64,000 nucleotides of DNA from Saccharum officinarum. Its lineage: Eukaryota > Streptophyta > Magnoliopsida > Poales > Poaceae. The stretch spans positions 99,840,036-99,904,035 of the forward strand of contig CM036168.1 of the NCBI GenBank assembly GCA_020631735.1, in the 5' to 3' direction. This document shows, piece by piece, positions 50,035-62,664 of the stretch. A program made the position numbers and the translations under genes. The notes beneath the pieces are model-generated. The model saw only the letters and a list, made by a program, of their open reading frames with translations, was not told where the DNA came from and searched no databases. Numbering within the stretch: the stretch's first letter is position 1; every line of letters begins with the position of its first letter.

Positions 50035-51940
50035 GGCGGCGATGGCGCGCAGGGCATTGGAAGGGAGGCAGGGCTTGTCCTAGGGTTCGGCCCCCGATCC
50101 TCCGGCGATCGCGTGGGAGAGCGACGAGCCGACGAGACGGCGGATGGGTGGCGGCGGAGGCGGAGGCGGACGCGGCTCCCCGCTTGGTTTCGTTCGCGTT
50201 TAACGGACACGTTGTTGAAGGGTTCACCGCCAATCTAGAGCGTGTTAACAGGGATCACGGTTCACGGATGCGTGTTAAATTAAAATCGGATTTTTTTGAA
50301 AGTAATTAAAATCGGATTTGAGCTCGTGTTAAGCTGCGCTTAGCTCCAGACAGAGAACAGGTGGTACAACCGTACAAGAAAGGCTCAGCTTGTGTGGAGT
50401 GTGAACCTGGCTCGTATAAAGACTCGGCTTTCGGCCCGTAAGCCCATGAGGCAGTAACTCAACGTACGTGGACCAAGCACGAGATTACGCCGGTTCCAAG
50501 AGAATTGGGCCTCTCCGTATAATCCTCCTCCTCCAATTGTCCACGTGCATCAGACATTGATAATAGAGGCCCAAAACCTGGTACAAATCCAGAACCGTTC
50601 TCTGACGCAACTCACATTTGCTTTTAACTAGAAACCCAGCGCTGCCGCGCCTACCGTAACCAGAAACCATTCTACAGTGTTATATATTGTACGTTATAGT
50701 AAAACAGATATGTTATACGTTATAGTTGAATATAATACAAACTATATGAATATTTTTATATTGTTTTTGTTGCAAATATGTTGTCCTATTTTTTATATTT
50801 TATTCTATTAGCAGAATAAGATTGTTGACATAGCTTACACTGTGTAGTGTGACAAAGTATAGAAGAAGGTGAAATAAGTAACTTGTGTCTATGACAATTT
50901 CGCAAATTCGCATTGCACGGTCGCAAAAAATATTATACTAGGTTGTCGCTACGTAGTTCACTTTATAGTATTATTTGGCATTACAATGTATATTTGTGTC
51001 TAGTACATTTTTTACAATATATAATTTGAGTATACACAAAATGAAGGATATATCAGTTAAATGTGTATAACATCAAAACCCAGCAACAATGTTATTGATT
51101 TTTCGATCATTGTAGTGAAAATTTTAAAATAGAGGATGATCGTAATCATATTAATTGTAGGTCCGCGTCATACTATATTATAATTGAAGAAAAGATGACT
51201 GCTGATACATCTAAAATTTTCTCATAACTGAGTATAGATGTTGAAGTTCGATGGAAAAGAGACAAATTCTTGGTATATGCAGATTATGCTGCAAATGGAA
51301 TTATTCAAAAGGAGGGCTATTTGTATTTTTGACAATCACCGAAAATTAGGAAAAAGGAATTGAATATGTAGGATTTTATTTTAGAAGATTTTTTGAGGAA
51401 GAATTACGGGATTCGGAGTTAGGATGAATGAGATATAAACTTCCTAGGTTTATCGACAAAACACGAATGAGAGGAATTTGAAAATTATTTTGGATTTTTG
51501 GATGATGAACAAGGGGTGGAAAATATTTAGGTAGGCTCTAAAATTGTTCTAGTTTATTTAGGAATTTTCTGAAAAGGAAAAGAGCTTACTTTAATCTTCT
51601 AGCTACATTTCTCGTGTACGCGTAGCAATTCTCCCTTTGGCTGATGCATGAACAGTAAAAGCACTAGATGAACAATGATTGAACAGTGCTTATGAAAGTG
51701 ATTTGCAGTGTGGCTTGAGCCGTCCGATCATGATCGAACGTTGATGTTTTGCAGGCGACGTGGCCTGCTCCTCTAGTCAGAGCTTGCACCTGAGATTCTA
51801 TATAAAAAGATAAGTACTTTTATTTTCTCTCGTGAAGCTGGAGCATCCTGGAACTAGCGGTTGAAGGGATTGTGGATAGCCCCAACCCGCAACATTGATT
51901 CACTGTTTCTCATGACGCTGACGCAGCAAGCCAACAAACG
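50035..51940. other. FtsH upstream region and intergenic DNA
   Basis: The first about 200 bases are GC-rich and presumably FtsH 5' UTR and promoter. The frame upstream of the FtsH ATG is open to about 50250 on the minus strand but has no ATG. Beyond about 50680 the DNA is AT-rich with no gene recognised. Confidence 0.5.
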
Positions 51941-52055
51941 CCCTGTTTACTTAAGTTTATCAGCCAAATCTGTCAGTCATTCAACAGTATTTTTCTCTCA
52001 CAACAAATCAGCGAACAGTACTTTCAGTCATGGCTTTTTAGCCGAGCGAACAGGG
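51941..52055. mobile_element. hAT-like MITE (115 bp)
   Basis: The ends CCCTGTTTAC and GCGAACAGGG form short inverted repeats and the interior has the 'tatttttctctcacaacaaatcagc' core found in an abundant grass hAT-derived MITE. The expected 8-bp target duplication was not evident. Confidence 0.6.
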
Positions 52056-52189
52056 AAAGACTCACGTAGTCACAATTGATTGATTAACACCGGAGATAAT
52101 TTATTGACACGACAGCTCTCAACTTTTAGTCTACACACAATTATTATTTTACGCAAAGGAAATGTGTTCGTGCATCCTGCCAACAAATT

Positions 52190-52270
52190 GCCTTGTTTGT
52201 TTCGCTAAAATTTAGCTTATGCTAATTTGTTGCGAGAGAAAAATACTGTTCGTTTGCTGAATAATTCGGT
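52190..52270. mobile_element. Partial hAT-like MITE, inverted relative to 51941-52055
   Basis: 'gctaatttgttgcgagagaaaaatactgttcg' is the reverse complement of the core of the MITE at 51941-52055. Ends are decayed (cttgtttgttt on the left, gaataattcgg on the right). Confidence 0.5.
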
Positions 52271-52424
52271 TCAGTAGTACAGGACTTTACAATCGGTGGG
52301 GAGAGCAGAAGGATCATCCCTGCAGGGCCGCAGGCTGCAGCAACAAGACCAGCACGTGGATACGTCGCCTCTAATTTCATCACGAGCGTCCAGCAGTTGA
52401 CACTTGACAGGTTATTGGTTAATG

Positions 52425-52653
52425 GGGCCTTGTTTAAATTGAAGAGAGAGTGAAATTTAGCACTATAGTACTGTCGTTTATATTTAGTAATTATTGTTCA
52501 ATCATAGACTAACTAGGTTCAAAAGATTCGTCTCGTAATTTACAATCAAACTGAGTAATTAATTATTTTTTATCTACATTTACTGTTCCATGCATATGTC
52601 GCTAGATTCGATGTGACGGAGAGAGTGAAAAAACTTACAATCTAAACATAGGC
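52425..52653. mobile_element. Grass MITE copy 1 (GGGCCTTGTTTA type)
   Basis: It begins GGGCCTTGTTTAAATT and ends near TCTAAACATAGGC. Its interior ('gactaactaggttcaaaagattcgtctcgtaattta', 'gattcgatgtgacgg') is shared with the copy at 52807-53052. The terminal repeats are imperfect. Confidence 0.7.
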
Positions 52654-52806
52654 TGGATTATATTGGTCTGCCAGTCATAAGCCATCGGATTCATACCTGG
52701 TATGGTACAATTGTTAGTTGGCAGCGAGCAGTCGATTCATGGGATCATGGCGCGGCTAGCGACTGTGAACCGGATTACGAGGCACTGTTGGAATACAAGT
52801 AGTCCT

Positions 52807-53052
52807 GGGCTGTGTTTAGATTCAAATTTTGGAGTGCAAAAATACACTGTAGCATTTTGTTTGTATTTGGTAATAATTGTCTAACCATTGACTAATTAGG
52901 CTCAAAACGTTCGTCTCGTAAAGTACAACCAAACTGTGCAATTAGTTTTTGATTTTATCCACATTTAGTACTTCATACATGTATCGCAAGTTTGATGTGA
53001 CGGGGAATCTTTTTTTGCATAGTGCACTTTTTAAGGGATCTAAACACAGCCC
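52807..53052. mobile_element. Grass MITE copy 2 with perfect 15-bp inverted ends
   Basis: GGGCTGTGTTTAGAT (52807-52821) is perfectly inverted at 53038-53052. The interior ('gactaattaggctcaaaacgttcgtctcgtaaagta', 'gatgtgacgggga') matches copy 1 in order. The two copies lie about 150 bp apart in the same orientation. Confidence 0.8.
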
Positions 53053-53600
53053 TAGTACCAGTGCTATAATGAGACAGTATGTGGGGCCAGATGTAGCCTT
53101 TGCGGAGGATGTTGATTCATTCATGGTGCGGCTAGCGACCATATGTTGCCTTTACGTCAGTTATCCGTATTTTCAGGTATACTGACGTTGTTTTATGGAC
53201 GGGTTCATGTAGCTTTTACATGAGGTAGTTGTCACGCAAAAGAACGACATCTTTCTTTTACCTCCTTTCATTATTTTCAGGTATACTGACGTTGTTTTAT
53301 GGATGAGTGCATGTCACAAAGAATCCTAAGACTACCTATTAAGATTACTCAATATGCAGCAATATACTTTTCCTGATCATGCTCTTTCCAATTTTAACTC
53401 TATGGACTGCATAGGGTTCTCGAGTAGAAGCCCTGTCCACGTCGCTCCAAATGTTCCTGGTCGTCTGATCTTCAGTTCAACATCCCAGATTGCTCGAAGT
53501 GAATTCTCGACGACAACCGATTCTCGTGCTTCTAGTTGGCTTCTCTCGTTTCTCATCTGCTTCTCTCGCTTCTCATCTGAATCCGGACAGTGAAATATAT
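53053..53600. other. Intergenic, with a short direct repeat
   Basis: 'ttttcaggtatactgacgttgttttatgga' occurs at about 53170-53199 and again at about 53274-53303. No gene was recognised. Confidence 0.55.
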
Positions 53601-53629
53601 ACAACAGCTTTAGCTTCTCCTTCCCGATT

Positions 53630-53985
53630 CTTCTTCTCACCCCGTCCTCTCTCTCTCCCGGCCTCTTCCTCCTGACGTGGAAACGGGCAGAGCGCGGCAC
53701 GGCGGTGCCGGCCACCCTCCCCCTCCTCCGTCTCCTCCTCCTCGTCCTCCCTCCCTCTCTCCCTCTCCTACCTCTCGCCACCCTCCCCTTCCTATCTCTC
53801 TCTCCTTCCCTCCCGTTGCGGCGGCGGCCGCCAGCCGAGGCAGCGCCCCCAGCGGGCGGCGCTCCGGTGTGGGTGGACCCCGGTGGTCCCCATGCCTCTC
53901 CCCCATCCTCCCTATGGGCTCCGCAACGCCTCCTCCCGATGGTGTGCATGTGCTTTGCTCCTCCATGAAACCCTAGCTATTTCTT
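53630..53985. other. GC- and CT-rich block, possible 5' exon or promoter
   Basis: A pyrimidine-rich, GC-rich stretch with repeated ctccctctc, cctcctc and ggcggcgg units interrupts AT-rich DNA and resembles the first exon/5' UTR of a grass gene. Several frames are open only because of the composition, and none shows a domain. It precedes a chain of exon-like segments (see 55148-55694). Confidence 0.4.
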
Positions 53986-54539
53986 TTGATAGGTTTTTAT
54001 GAGATGGCTATTTCTTTTGATTGTGTTTCATGAGATGATGCCAGCACGACCAAAAGGGACGGATCCAGTGCACTGTATCTGTCATCGACATCGCCAAGTA
54101 GTCCAACTCGATTTTGTGAGTTTGCTTGACCAGAGGTAATCACATTTTCCAAGCTTCCTTTTCTCCTTCATTTGTCCCTAATTATTGTGTACTACACAAA
54201 GTCGTTGTAGATCCAAAAACATAGAACCGTTGTATCCATGCCTTCTGGTGGTGTGAGAGGTGCTGATTTGGTCATGGTGTTGCAGATAGAAGTTGCTATG
54301 GGACTCTCTTCGTTTAGGAGACAATGCTGTCAAGATGATGTGCCTAGTTGCAAATACAAGTTCATGATGAAACAAGTGCTCTATCCAAATTCACTCAGCC
54401 GGTGAGCCCATCCTCAAGCTAAATTTGGGACATGTTTTCTTTATATGGTTGGTACATTGAATCCTGCCTATATTGATTGACCAGGTGTCCAAACACTCTA
54501 TTACAACGGCTTGGTTCTATGGTGCCTCTTAATTCATAA

Positions 54540-54915
54540 GAGCATCTTCAGCAGTCCCCTAGTACCACTCATCATCCCCATAAAACTGTCATATTGGAGT
54601 AAATGTGCTACTTCTTCTCCAGCATCCCCTCAACACCTCTCCCTTTTTTTGGTGACTACCAATATTTTCCTCATCTCCCCTCAAAGAAAGGGGGAGATAC
54701 AACTCCCTCAATATCATAGGGACCATCCCAACTACCACTTTTCAACCATATTTTCTCTTACACTCCTATAGGACCCACCTTTCATATGGGTATTGGGGGA
54801 GATATATTGGGGTACTGCTGTAGCATCTCCCCCAATAAATCTAGAAAGTGATATTGGGCTACCCCCAATACCATCTTATTGGAGGAGTTGTATTGGGGGA
54901 CTGCTGGAGATGCTC
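54540..54915. mobile_element. Tourist (PIF/Harbinger-type) MITE with TAA target duplication (376 bp)
   Basis: The ends GAGCATCTTCAGCAGTCCCC and GGGGGACTGCTGGAGATGCTC are near-perfect inverted repeats and are flanked by TAA at 54537-54539 and 54916-54918. The interior has 'tattgggggagat' words in both orientations. It lies inside what would be an intron of the candidate transcript unit. Confidence 0.88.
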
Positions 54916-55147
54916 TAAGGACCCTTATATATAATGTTCCTTTGCTTTATGGTTGTGCCTACAAGCCACAAATATCTTAGGCTAGATAGATTCTGCATTG
55001 TGCCTTTCTAATTTATCTACGTGAACATATATTCTACTGCCTTTATTTTATGATGGTACCTGCATATCTCAATTTTCCTTTTAGAACTCAGCTGTGTTGC
55101 TTAAACAAGTTTATTCTTTTTTGTCGCTCTTTTTTTTGTGTGTGCAG

Positions 55148-55694
55148 ACTTAAGCTATTGCTCTTGCCTAGTATCATCGTCTGCTTCGCTTTCTTGGATT
55201 TACCAACATATGCTGAATTGCGTCCACAAGATGCCGAGTTGTGGTGTCTGTGTTCAGCGTGCTGTCACCAGCCTCGTCCTCTGACATGCAAACTGCAATA
55301 GGTAACGCAATATTCTTCAGCATCCTTTGGGCACCAGCTACCTTCCTGTACCATGAAACTTTTATTTGTGCTTCCTTGATGTAATACATATGTAGATCAA
55401 TTTGGTGGACCTTTAGCTTGATTTTGTAAATTTGTATTATATTTTTTATTGTAGTTCAATGCAGCCGCTACGGGTGTTGCCGACCCTCCGACATGCAAAC
55501 TGCATGCATATAGGTAACACGCCATTCTTCAACCTCCTTTGGGCACCAATTACCTTCATGCATCATGAAGCTTTATATTTTTGCATCCTCAATCTTATAC
55601 ATTTGTATGTACATCGATTTGATTGATCTTTACTTTGATTTTTTAAATTTATATTACACTTTTGGTGGATTGTAGTTTAGTACATCTGCTACAG
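55148..55694 (+). other. Exon-like segments with a 207-bp tandem duplication (candidate spliced noncoding transcript)
   Basis: Three segments have splice-like borders: 55148-55301 (tgtgtgcag| ... aatag|gtaacg), 55455-55513 (ttattgtag| ... atatag|gtaaca) and 55676-55694 (ggattgtag| ... acag|gtgcta). The sequence from 'gacatgcaaactgca' through the following intron-like part recurs at 55283 and 55490 (period 207), including 'ctttgggcaccar' and 'ttacctt'. No long reading frame connects them. This may be a noncoding gene, a decayed gene or a gene fragment carried by a transposon. Confidence 0.35.
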
Positions 55695-56189
55695 GTGCTA
55701 CTTGCTTGTGGATTATGAACCCAGTTGCTTTAGATTTGCCAATTACATAAGTTAATTATGGAATCAATCCATGATCGCTTGTGGTCAAGCGAGTCCTCCA
55801 TGAGAAGATAGCAGTGCATGTATTAGACGATACAGTTTCCGATTAGATATTTAGTATGTTGCATTTTCTTAAAAAAACTAGGATTATAATCTACAATTGT
55901 CTCCATAGCACTGTTTTTTTAGTATTGCACAAAAAACACTATTTTTAATGTTTTTCCTCTACTTCAGTTCATAGTGTTAAAGCAAGTAAATGTCGTATTG
56001 TACATGTTTTCAGGTTCATGAAGTTGTTGTGCAGCACAGGGGAGAAAGATTCAACTAGGTTTCACCATTGTTATATATTTCCCCCTTTTTTTGTCTAAGT
56101 GTTCATTATTTTGGCAATGTCAACTACAAATCATTCAGAATTGTAGGGATGCTACATGAGGTAAGGCATGATGCCTAATATACCTGGGA

Positions 56190-56466
56190 GATTATAACCA
56201 ATGACAACAAAATTAAACTATGATACCAACAGATGACAATTGGTCTGTGATTCAACTCCAGCAGATCACACCGCCAACACATATACCTGCCAAACACTTT
56301 CAAACTTTTCTGCTCTTGTGCTGCTGGCATATTTGGAAGCGCAGGAATAATACTGTCTTAAGGAATGACAGAACCACGATACAAGGAACTCTAACGACAT
56401 GCAAATCTGAAGCACAGCTATGGAAGGTTAGATTGCCAAAGAAGGATAGAGACATAGCGGACGCCT
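56190..56466 (+). pseudogene. LINE (non-LTR retrotransposon) 3' coding fragment
   Basis: The frame starting at 56220 encodes FLLLCCWHIWKRRNNTVLRN followed by CKSEAQLWKVRLPKKDRDIADA, the segment usually found at the C-terminal end of plant LINE reverse transcriptase polyproteins (after the zf-RVT motif). Only about 80 codons remain. The copia B LTR begins at 56467 and truncates it. Confidence 0.65.
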
Positions 56467-58442
56467 TGTAAGGTCCAAATGGCTAGAGGGGGGTGAATAG
56501 CCTATTTAAAAATCTACAAGCTTCACTAAACAAACACGTTAGTATAAAAGATGGCTAAGCTAATTCTAGCACTAGCTCAACTACACTATGCAAGCCACCT
56601 ATGCAAATCTAGTGAAGCAAGGCTATGATCTCTAATACACACCAACAAGACTAAGTCACTAAGCTACTTACTCCTATGTGATAAAAGCTACACTAAGCAA
56701 ACTACACTAGAAGTAGTACAAGAAAGTAAAGAGCAAGTGACTTGATCTTATACCAACGATGTAGAGAAGTAAAGCACTCGAAGAATCAATCACAATGATC
56801 AACCACAAGAGAAATCCTCGGCAAAGAGATGACACAAGATTTTTTACCGAGGTTCACTTGCTTCCCGGCAAGCTACTCCTCGTTGTGGTGATGCACCCAC
56901 TTGTCGGTTCGCGAGCTAATCGACTATCAAGAGTCGAGCCCTCAGCGGGCGCCGCACAACCGCACACAAGATGGGGATCCTCCAAGCCACGAGCTCCACT
57001 AGAGTATCCAATTTGCGAACTCCTGCGGGGAAGGATCAAGAACCCCTTACAACACTTGGTGAGGGCTCCAACAATCTTCAATTGCGAGCTCAATCACCTC
57101 CGCTGCTCCGAGCCATCTACCGTGTCGGGAAACACGGAAGAGTAACAAGAAATCCGCAGCAACTCGAAGATCAAGTGCCTCTAGAATGCAACTCTCAAGC
57201 AATGCACTTGAATCTCACTCAATCTCACTCAAGATGTGCAACTATGCAAAGAGATGAGTGGAGTGGTTGTTCTCTAGCTCAAAGGATGTCTCTAGGTCTC
57301 AAAATGTGCAAGAGTTACTTTCAAACCCCGGACATCTTCTATTTATAGCGAAGGGCTACGCAGCTAGCCGTTACCGAACGACACAGTTGAAATCGTGCTG
57401 ACCGGACGCTCCGGTCAGGGTGACTGGACGCGTCCGGTCACTACAGGACAAGCGTGAACAGTGCACGCCAGAACTAGCCGTTGCCGTGACCGGACGCGCT
57501 CTACCGTTTGACCGGACGCGACAGTGTCAGCGTCCGGTCGCGGTCCAGTAAGCTCCCGTCGAGACCGGACGCGTCCGATCGCACGTGACCGGACGCGCCA
57601 CCGCGTCCGATCGCATCTGCCCTCCGTGCTGAACTCCTGGGTGCGTGACCGGACGCGCCGGTTCCGCGAGGGACCGGACGCACCGGTCCGTGACCCTTCT
57701 CACACGCACGTCTGTCTATGGTTTGAACTGACCGGATGCGCCAGCCGCGTCCGATCAATTTGACCACGGCGTCCGGTCACTGTATTTTCAGTGATAATCA
57801 TTTCGGACTTTCGCCACCTTTTCTCGCCTCCGGCGCAATAGAAAATAGGTATTTTATTTCCTCAAAAACGCCTGAATCCCACGCTCGCAAGCTCGGCAGG
57901 AGGGAGAGCGAACCCCAAACCCCTTGCTACCACTCAAACACCACCGCCTTCGCAAATGTGCTAACACCACCAAGTGTACACCATAATGTGCATGTGTGTT
58001 AGCATTTCACAAACATTTTCCAAGGCGTTATGTTAGCTCTCAACTAGATCCTAATGCATATGCTCAAGACATTGATCTAGTGGCACTTGATTCCCGAGCT
58101 AACCGTGATTGCCCCTCTTGATAGTCGGCTATGTATCCTAAATCCGGTCAATCACTTCTCTACTCATCTTAGACCGGCAAAAGGAAAACCCTATGGTTAT
58201 ACCTTTGCCTTGCGCTCTTAGATCCTTCTCTTCCACTTTATCATCATGTCCTTCATATTATGTGCATCTTCACCATGATCGTCATTTCATGTCCATGCAC
58301 CATTTCTTTGTGATCTTGTGGCCACCACTCCTTGCCACGTACACCTTCATCACATGTGTTGCTTATGCCTAACTCAAAACACTTAACACATGGCATTAGC
58401 AACTTGGTGTCATTAATTACTAAAACCAAACTTGGGCTTTCA
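56467..58442 (-). repeat. 3' LTR of copia element B (1976 bp)
   Basis: On the minus strand the LTR starts TGAAAGCCCAAGTTTGG at 58442 directly after the polypurine tract and ends with the 'ttcacccccctctagcc' segment and TTACA at 56467. A TATAAATAG box is at about 57347-57339 and a palindrome array lies just upstream of it. Its outer parts match the LTR of the nested fragment at 35505-36864. Confidence 0.85.
57339..57785 (-). promoter_or_regulatory. LTR promoter of copia element B: ACCGGACGCGTCCGGT array and TATA box
   Basis: About ten intact or decayed units with arms ACCGGACG/CGTCCGGT occur between 57395 and 57785 (for example around 57424-57440, 57560-57580 and 57650-57680). On the minus strand the TATA box at 57347-57339 follows about 50 bases after the array. 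Variant units carry CGTCCGATC in place of CGTCCGGTC. The unit is a 16-base perfect palindrome in its best copies and is very CpG-rich. Confidence 0.6.
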
Positions 58443-59040
58443 ATCTCCCCCTTTTTGGTAATTGATGACAACCATCACAAAGATATGAAATGAAATCAAT
58501 TTTCAATTTCGATAGTATTAGCTCCCCCTACATATGTGCTACCATGAGTTTGGTTCAATTATGCACATATGCATGGATTTGAATTTTGGGAGAGTTACTA
58601 CTATCAAATTGATGCTAAGGTATATAGAATGGACCTTTGAAGCGTGATACCAATCGGAGTTGCCTTTATATACCAAACTTAGCATCGATGTAGCTAGACA
58701 CCACTTGTAATTCATCACTTGTAAAGATCACAAACACTCAAGTACCCCGTGAGATCAACATTATAAGCAAAAGGTGTCTAGATACCACTTGTAAAGCTAC
58801 TCTCAACAAATCATCATTCAAGTTCTATTTCTAGCAATCACCATACAAACATGAATATGAATTTAAGCTTTGCAATGCAACAATTCATCATGTTAATGCA
58901 CATACAAATACAACAAATAATTCATGAGCTTGCTCCCCCTACTTGTGTGCTCAATTTTAATTGATCCCTTTCCAATGTCATTCTCTCCCCCTTTGCAACT
59001 TAACTTTTTATCTTTGTGACTTTTCTCTCCTCCTTTGTCA
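58443..59040 (-). other. Noncoding region with multiple polypurine tracts, copia element B
   Basis: On the minus strand AAAAAGGGGGAGAT (58443-58456) abuts the LTR, and further G-rich tracts occur at about 58521-58529, 58930-58939 and 58983-58993. The same multiplicity is seen in element A. The region from here to 59484 has no ORF. Confidence 0.65.
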
Positions 59041-59484
59041 ATAATCACCAAAAAGGTGCCAATTTTAGTGAGAGTCAAGTCAATCAATATGAGGAAGTCC
59101 AAATTATGATTCAATCTAGATCACTTGCCTAGAATATGTAATTCGGTTTGATCCAAGGACAAGCTTCTTCACACCTCATAAAGTATAAGGGTTATCTTGA
59201 CCATGTTGAATTACACATCATGAGCTTATTTTCTAGATTCAACACTAGGTTTGCAAGCCCACAAACATGTCATATGCTACCACTAGATCAATCAAAACAT
59301 AGACGCAAATAGTGGTACCATATATACATTAAACTCATTTAATTTTCATGAATGAGCCTATTTGTCATGCAAATATGTCTATATGTTCTAAACATGCCCT
59401 TAGCAAAGTATGAATGATATGCCAAACAACTTTACCTTGCTATGTCGGAGGGGAGGCATGTCATATAAGAATGTGGGGGTGCAC

Positions 59485-61100
59485 TCATTTCAAGTTGGAG
59501 AAGTCAAGTATGTTCAATTCATTCTTCAACTTGTAAAATCTCTTCTCATCAAGTGGCTTTGTGAATATGTCGGCTAGTTGATCTTCGGTGACAATGCTTT
59601 CAATGCTAATATCACCCTTTTGTTGATGGTCTCTTATGAAGTGATGCCTAATATCAATGTGCTTGGTTCTTGAATGTTGAACCGGATTTTTTGTCATCTT
59701 GATTGCACTTTCATTGTCACAAAACAATGGCACATTCTTGAATTTGATTCCAAAGTCACTCAAAGTTGCCTTCATCCAAAGCAATTGTGCACAACAACTA
59801 CTGGCACTAATGTATTCAGCCTCGGTGGTAGATAGTGCAATACTATTTTGTTTCTTTGATGACCATGAAACAAGAGACCTTCCAAGCAATTGATAAGTGC
59901 CACTTGTGCTCATTCTATCAATCTTGCATCCACCATAGTCGGAGTCCGAATATCCAATCAACTCAAAGTTTGACCCCTTGGGATACCATAGTCCAACATC
60001 ATGAGTGCCCTTAAGATATCTCAATATCCTCTTGGTTGCTTTCAAGTGACTTTCTCTAGGTGAAGCTTGATATCTTGCACATTTGCACACACTAAACATC
60101 ACATCCGGCCTAGAAGCGGTGACATAGAGCAAACTTCCAATCATAGACCGGTATTGCTTTTGATCTACCATGTTGCCACTAGCATCAACACCCAATTGAT
60201 CATTTGTGCCCATTGGTGTACTCATTGGCTTAGCATCTTGCAATCCAAACTTCTTGATCATGTCCTTGATATACTTGCCTTGACTTACAAAAGTGTCATT
60301 CTTCATTTGCTTGATTTGAAGTCCACGGAAGTAACTAAGCTCTCCAATCATAGACATCTCAAACTCATTTGCCATCATTTTTCCAAACTCTTCACAAAAG
60401 TCTTGATTGGTTGATCCAAAAATGATGTCATCCACATAGATTTGCAACATAAACAAGTCAATGCCTATCTTTTTGGTGAAGAGAGTGGTGACAACCTTTC
60501 CCATCTTGAACCCTTTAGAGAGAAGAAAGTCCCTCAACCTCTCATACCATGCTCTAGGTGCTTGCTTCAAACCATACAATGCCTTTAGCTTGTACACATG
60601 GTCGGGTTTCTTGTCATCTTCAAAACCAGGAGGTTGCTCAACATAAACTTCTTCATTGATATAGCCATTGAGAAATGCACTTTTGACATCCATTTGATAG
60701 AGCTTGATGTTGTGTGCACAAGCATATGCTAATAGGATTCTAATTGCCTCCAATCTTGCAACCGGTGCATATGTTTCTCCAAAGTCAAGACCCTCAACTT
60801 GAGTGTATCCTTGTGCTACTAATCATGCTTTGTTCCTCACAACCATGCCATCTTGATCTTGCTTGTTTCTAAAGACCCACTTAGTGCCAATCACATTGTA
60901 GTTCTTCGGCCTTTCAACAAGTTCCCAAACTTGATTTCTAGCAAAGTTGTTTAGTTCTTCATGCATGGCATTTACCCAATCAGAATTTTTTAATGCATCT
61001 TCTATTTTCTTAGGTTCTTCAAGTGACACAAATGAGTAATGCTCACAAAAGGATGCTAGCCTTGATCTAGTTTGAACACCACTTTGAATTCCACCAATGA
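59485..61100 (-). pseudogene. Reverse transcriptase and RNase H of copia element B
   Basis: The RT has [39 protein letters not shown] and the RNase H blocks [27 protein letters not shown] and [15 protein letters not shown] single in-frame TGA at 60820-60822 interrupts it where relatives have Arg, which fits a CGA to TGA change. One residue is missing before KALYGLKQ compared with element A, an in-frame 3-bp deletion. Otherwise the frame is continuous from the protease to the stop at 59485. Confidence 0.88.
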
Positions 61101-62646
61101 TTTGATCCAATGGATGATCTGTTGCAATACTAGTAGGTTGGAGTATTGGGAGTTGATTGCTTCCACTTGTTTGACCTTGAACTTGAGCTTCATCATGAGT
61201 ACCACTAGAGCTTGCTTGATTTGTATCAATTTGCACACTTTGGTTGATCACATGAATATCATCATCATCAACTTGCCTTGGCCTAACATCACCAATATCC
61301 AAATTCTTCATTGCATTTGACAATTGATCTCCTCTCACATCATCAAGGTTTTGAGCTTCATTTTGAGACCCTTGGGTTTCATCAAACTCAACATCATGAA
61401 CTTCTTCCAAGGTGCCATTTATGAGATTCCAAACTCTATATGCTTTGCTTGTGGTAGAATAACCAAGTAAGAACCCTTCATCACATTTCTTTTCAAACTT
61501 GCTCAATCTAGTGCTTTTCTTGAGAATATAGCATTTGCAACCAAACACTCTAAAGTATGCAATATTGGGTTTTCTTCCATTCAATAGCTCATATGGTGTC
61601 TTCCCAAGCTTTTCATGGCAATAGAGACGGTTACTACAATAGCAAGCCGTGTTGATGGCTTCACTCCAAAATGAATGACTCACATTGTATTCACTAAGCA
61701 TTGATCTAGCCATGTCAATCAAAGTTCTATTCTTTCTTTCAACTACACCATTGGATTGAGGAGTGTAGGTTAGAGAGAATTGATGTCCAATACCAAGATC
61801 ATCACACAATTCCTCAATTCTTGTGTTCTTGAACTCACTACCATTGTCACTTATAATCTTCTTGATAGTAGTCTCAAACTCATTTTGCACTCTCTTGACA
61901 AAAGACTTGAATAGATCATAAACATCACTCTTGTCATAAAAAAAGAATACCCAAGTGTATCTAGTGTAATCATCCACTATCACAAAACCATACTTGTTGC
62001 CATCAATGCTAGTGTATGTTGTTGGCCCAAACAAGTCCATGTGCAATAGCTCAAATGCCTTTGATGTGCTCATTTCACTCTTACTAGGATGTGTATTTCC
62101 AACTTGTTTGCCGGCTTGACAAGCACTACATGGTTTATCCTTTTCAAAAGTCACATCTTTCAAGCCTCTAACTAAGTCATGCCTCAAAAGTTTGTTCAAT
62201 TGTTTCATTCCAACATGACCAAGCCTTCTATGCCACAACCATCCCATACTAGATTTGCTAAGCAAGCATGATGTCAATTGTGTCTCACTATCATTGAAGT
62301 CAACCAAGTATAAGCTACCATGTCTAAATCCTTTGAATATCAAATTTGATCCATCAACACTTATGACTTCAACATCATCACTACCAAATATGCACTTGAA
62401 GCCAAGATCACATAGTTGTGCCACCGATAAAAGATTGAAGTCCAAGCTCTCAACTAGCAACACATTTGATATGCTCATGTCATTTGAGATAACAATTTTA
62501 CCAAGTCCCTTGACCTTGCCTTTCTTGTTGTTGCCGAAAGTGATAGCATCAAAACCACCATTTTGACTTATATCAATTGATTTGAACATACAAGAATCTC
62601 CGGTCATATGTTGAGTGCACCCACTATCAAGCATCTAATGCCTTTC
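61101..62646 (-). pseudogene. Protease and integrase of copia element B
   Basis: The protease motif MLDSGCTQHMTG is at about 62634-62599; an in-frame TAG just upstream (62635-62637) replaces a Trp codon of the family. The pre-integrase zinc region (GWLWHRRLGHVGMKQL, CSACQAGKQVG) and the DDE core (LHMDLFGP, ISDNGSEF, NGVVERKNRTL) are intact, followed by the YFRVFGCKCYIL block and an acidic linker to the RT. The frame is open over about 600 codons. Confidence 0.88.
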
Positions 62647-62664
62647 TCTGGCTTTGTAATTGAT

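Noticed and set aside
53677..53976. Pro/Ser-rich and Arg/Gly-rich ORFs on both strands
   Set aside because: Low-complexity CT- and GC-rich DNA opens all frames; none looks like a protein.
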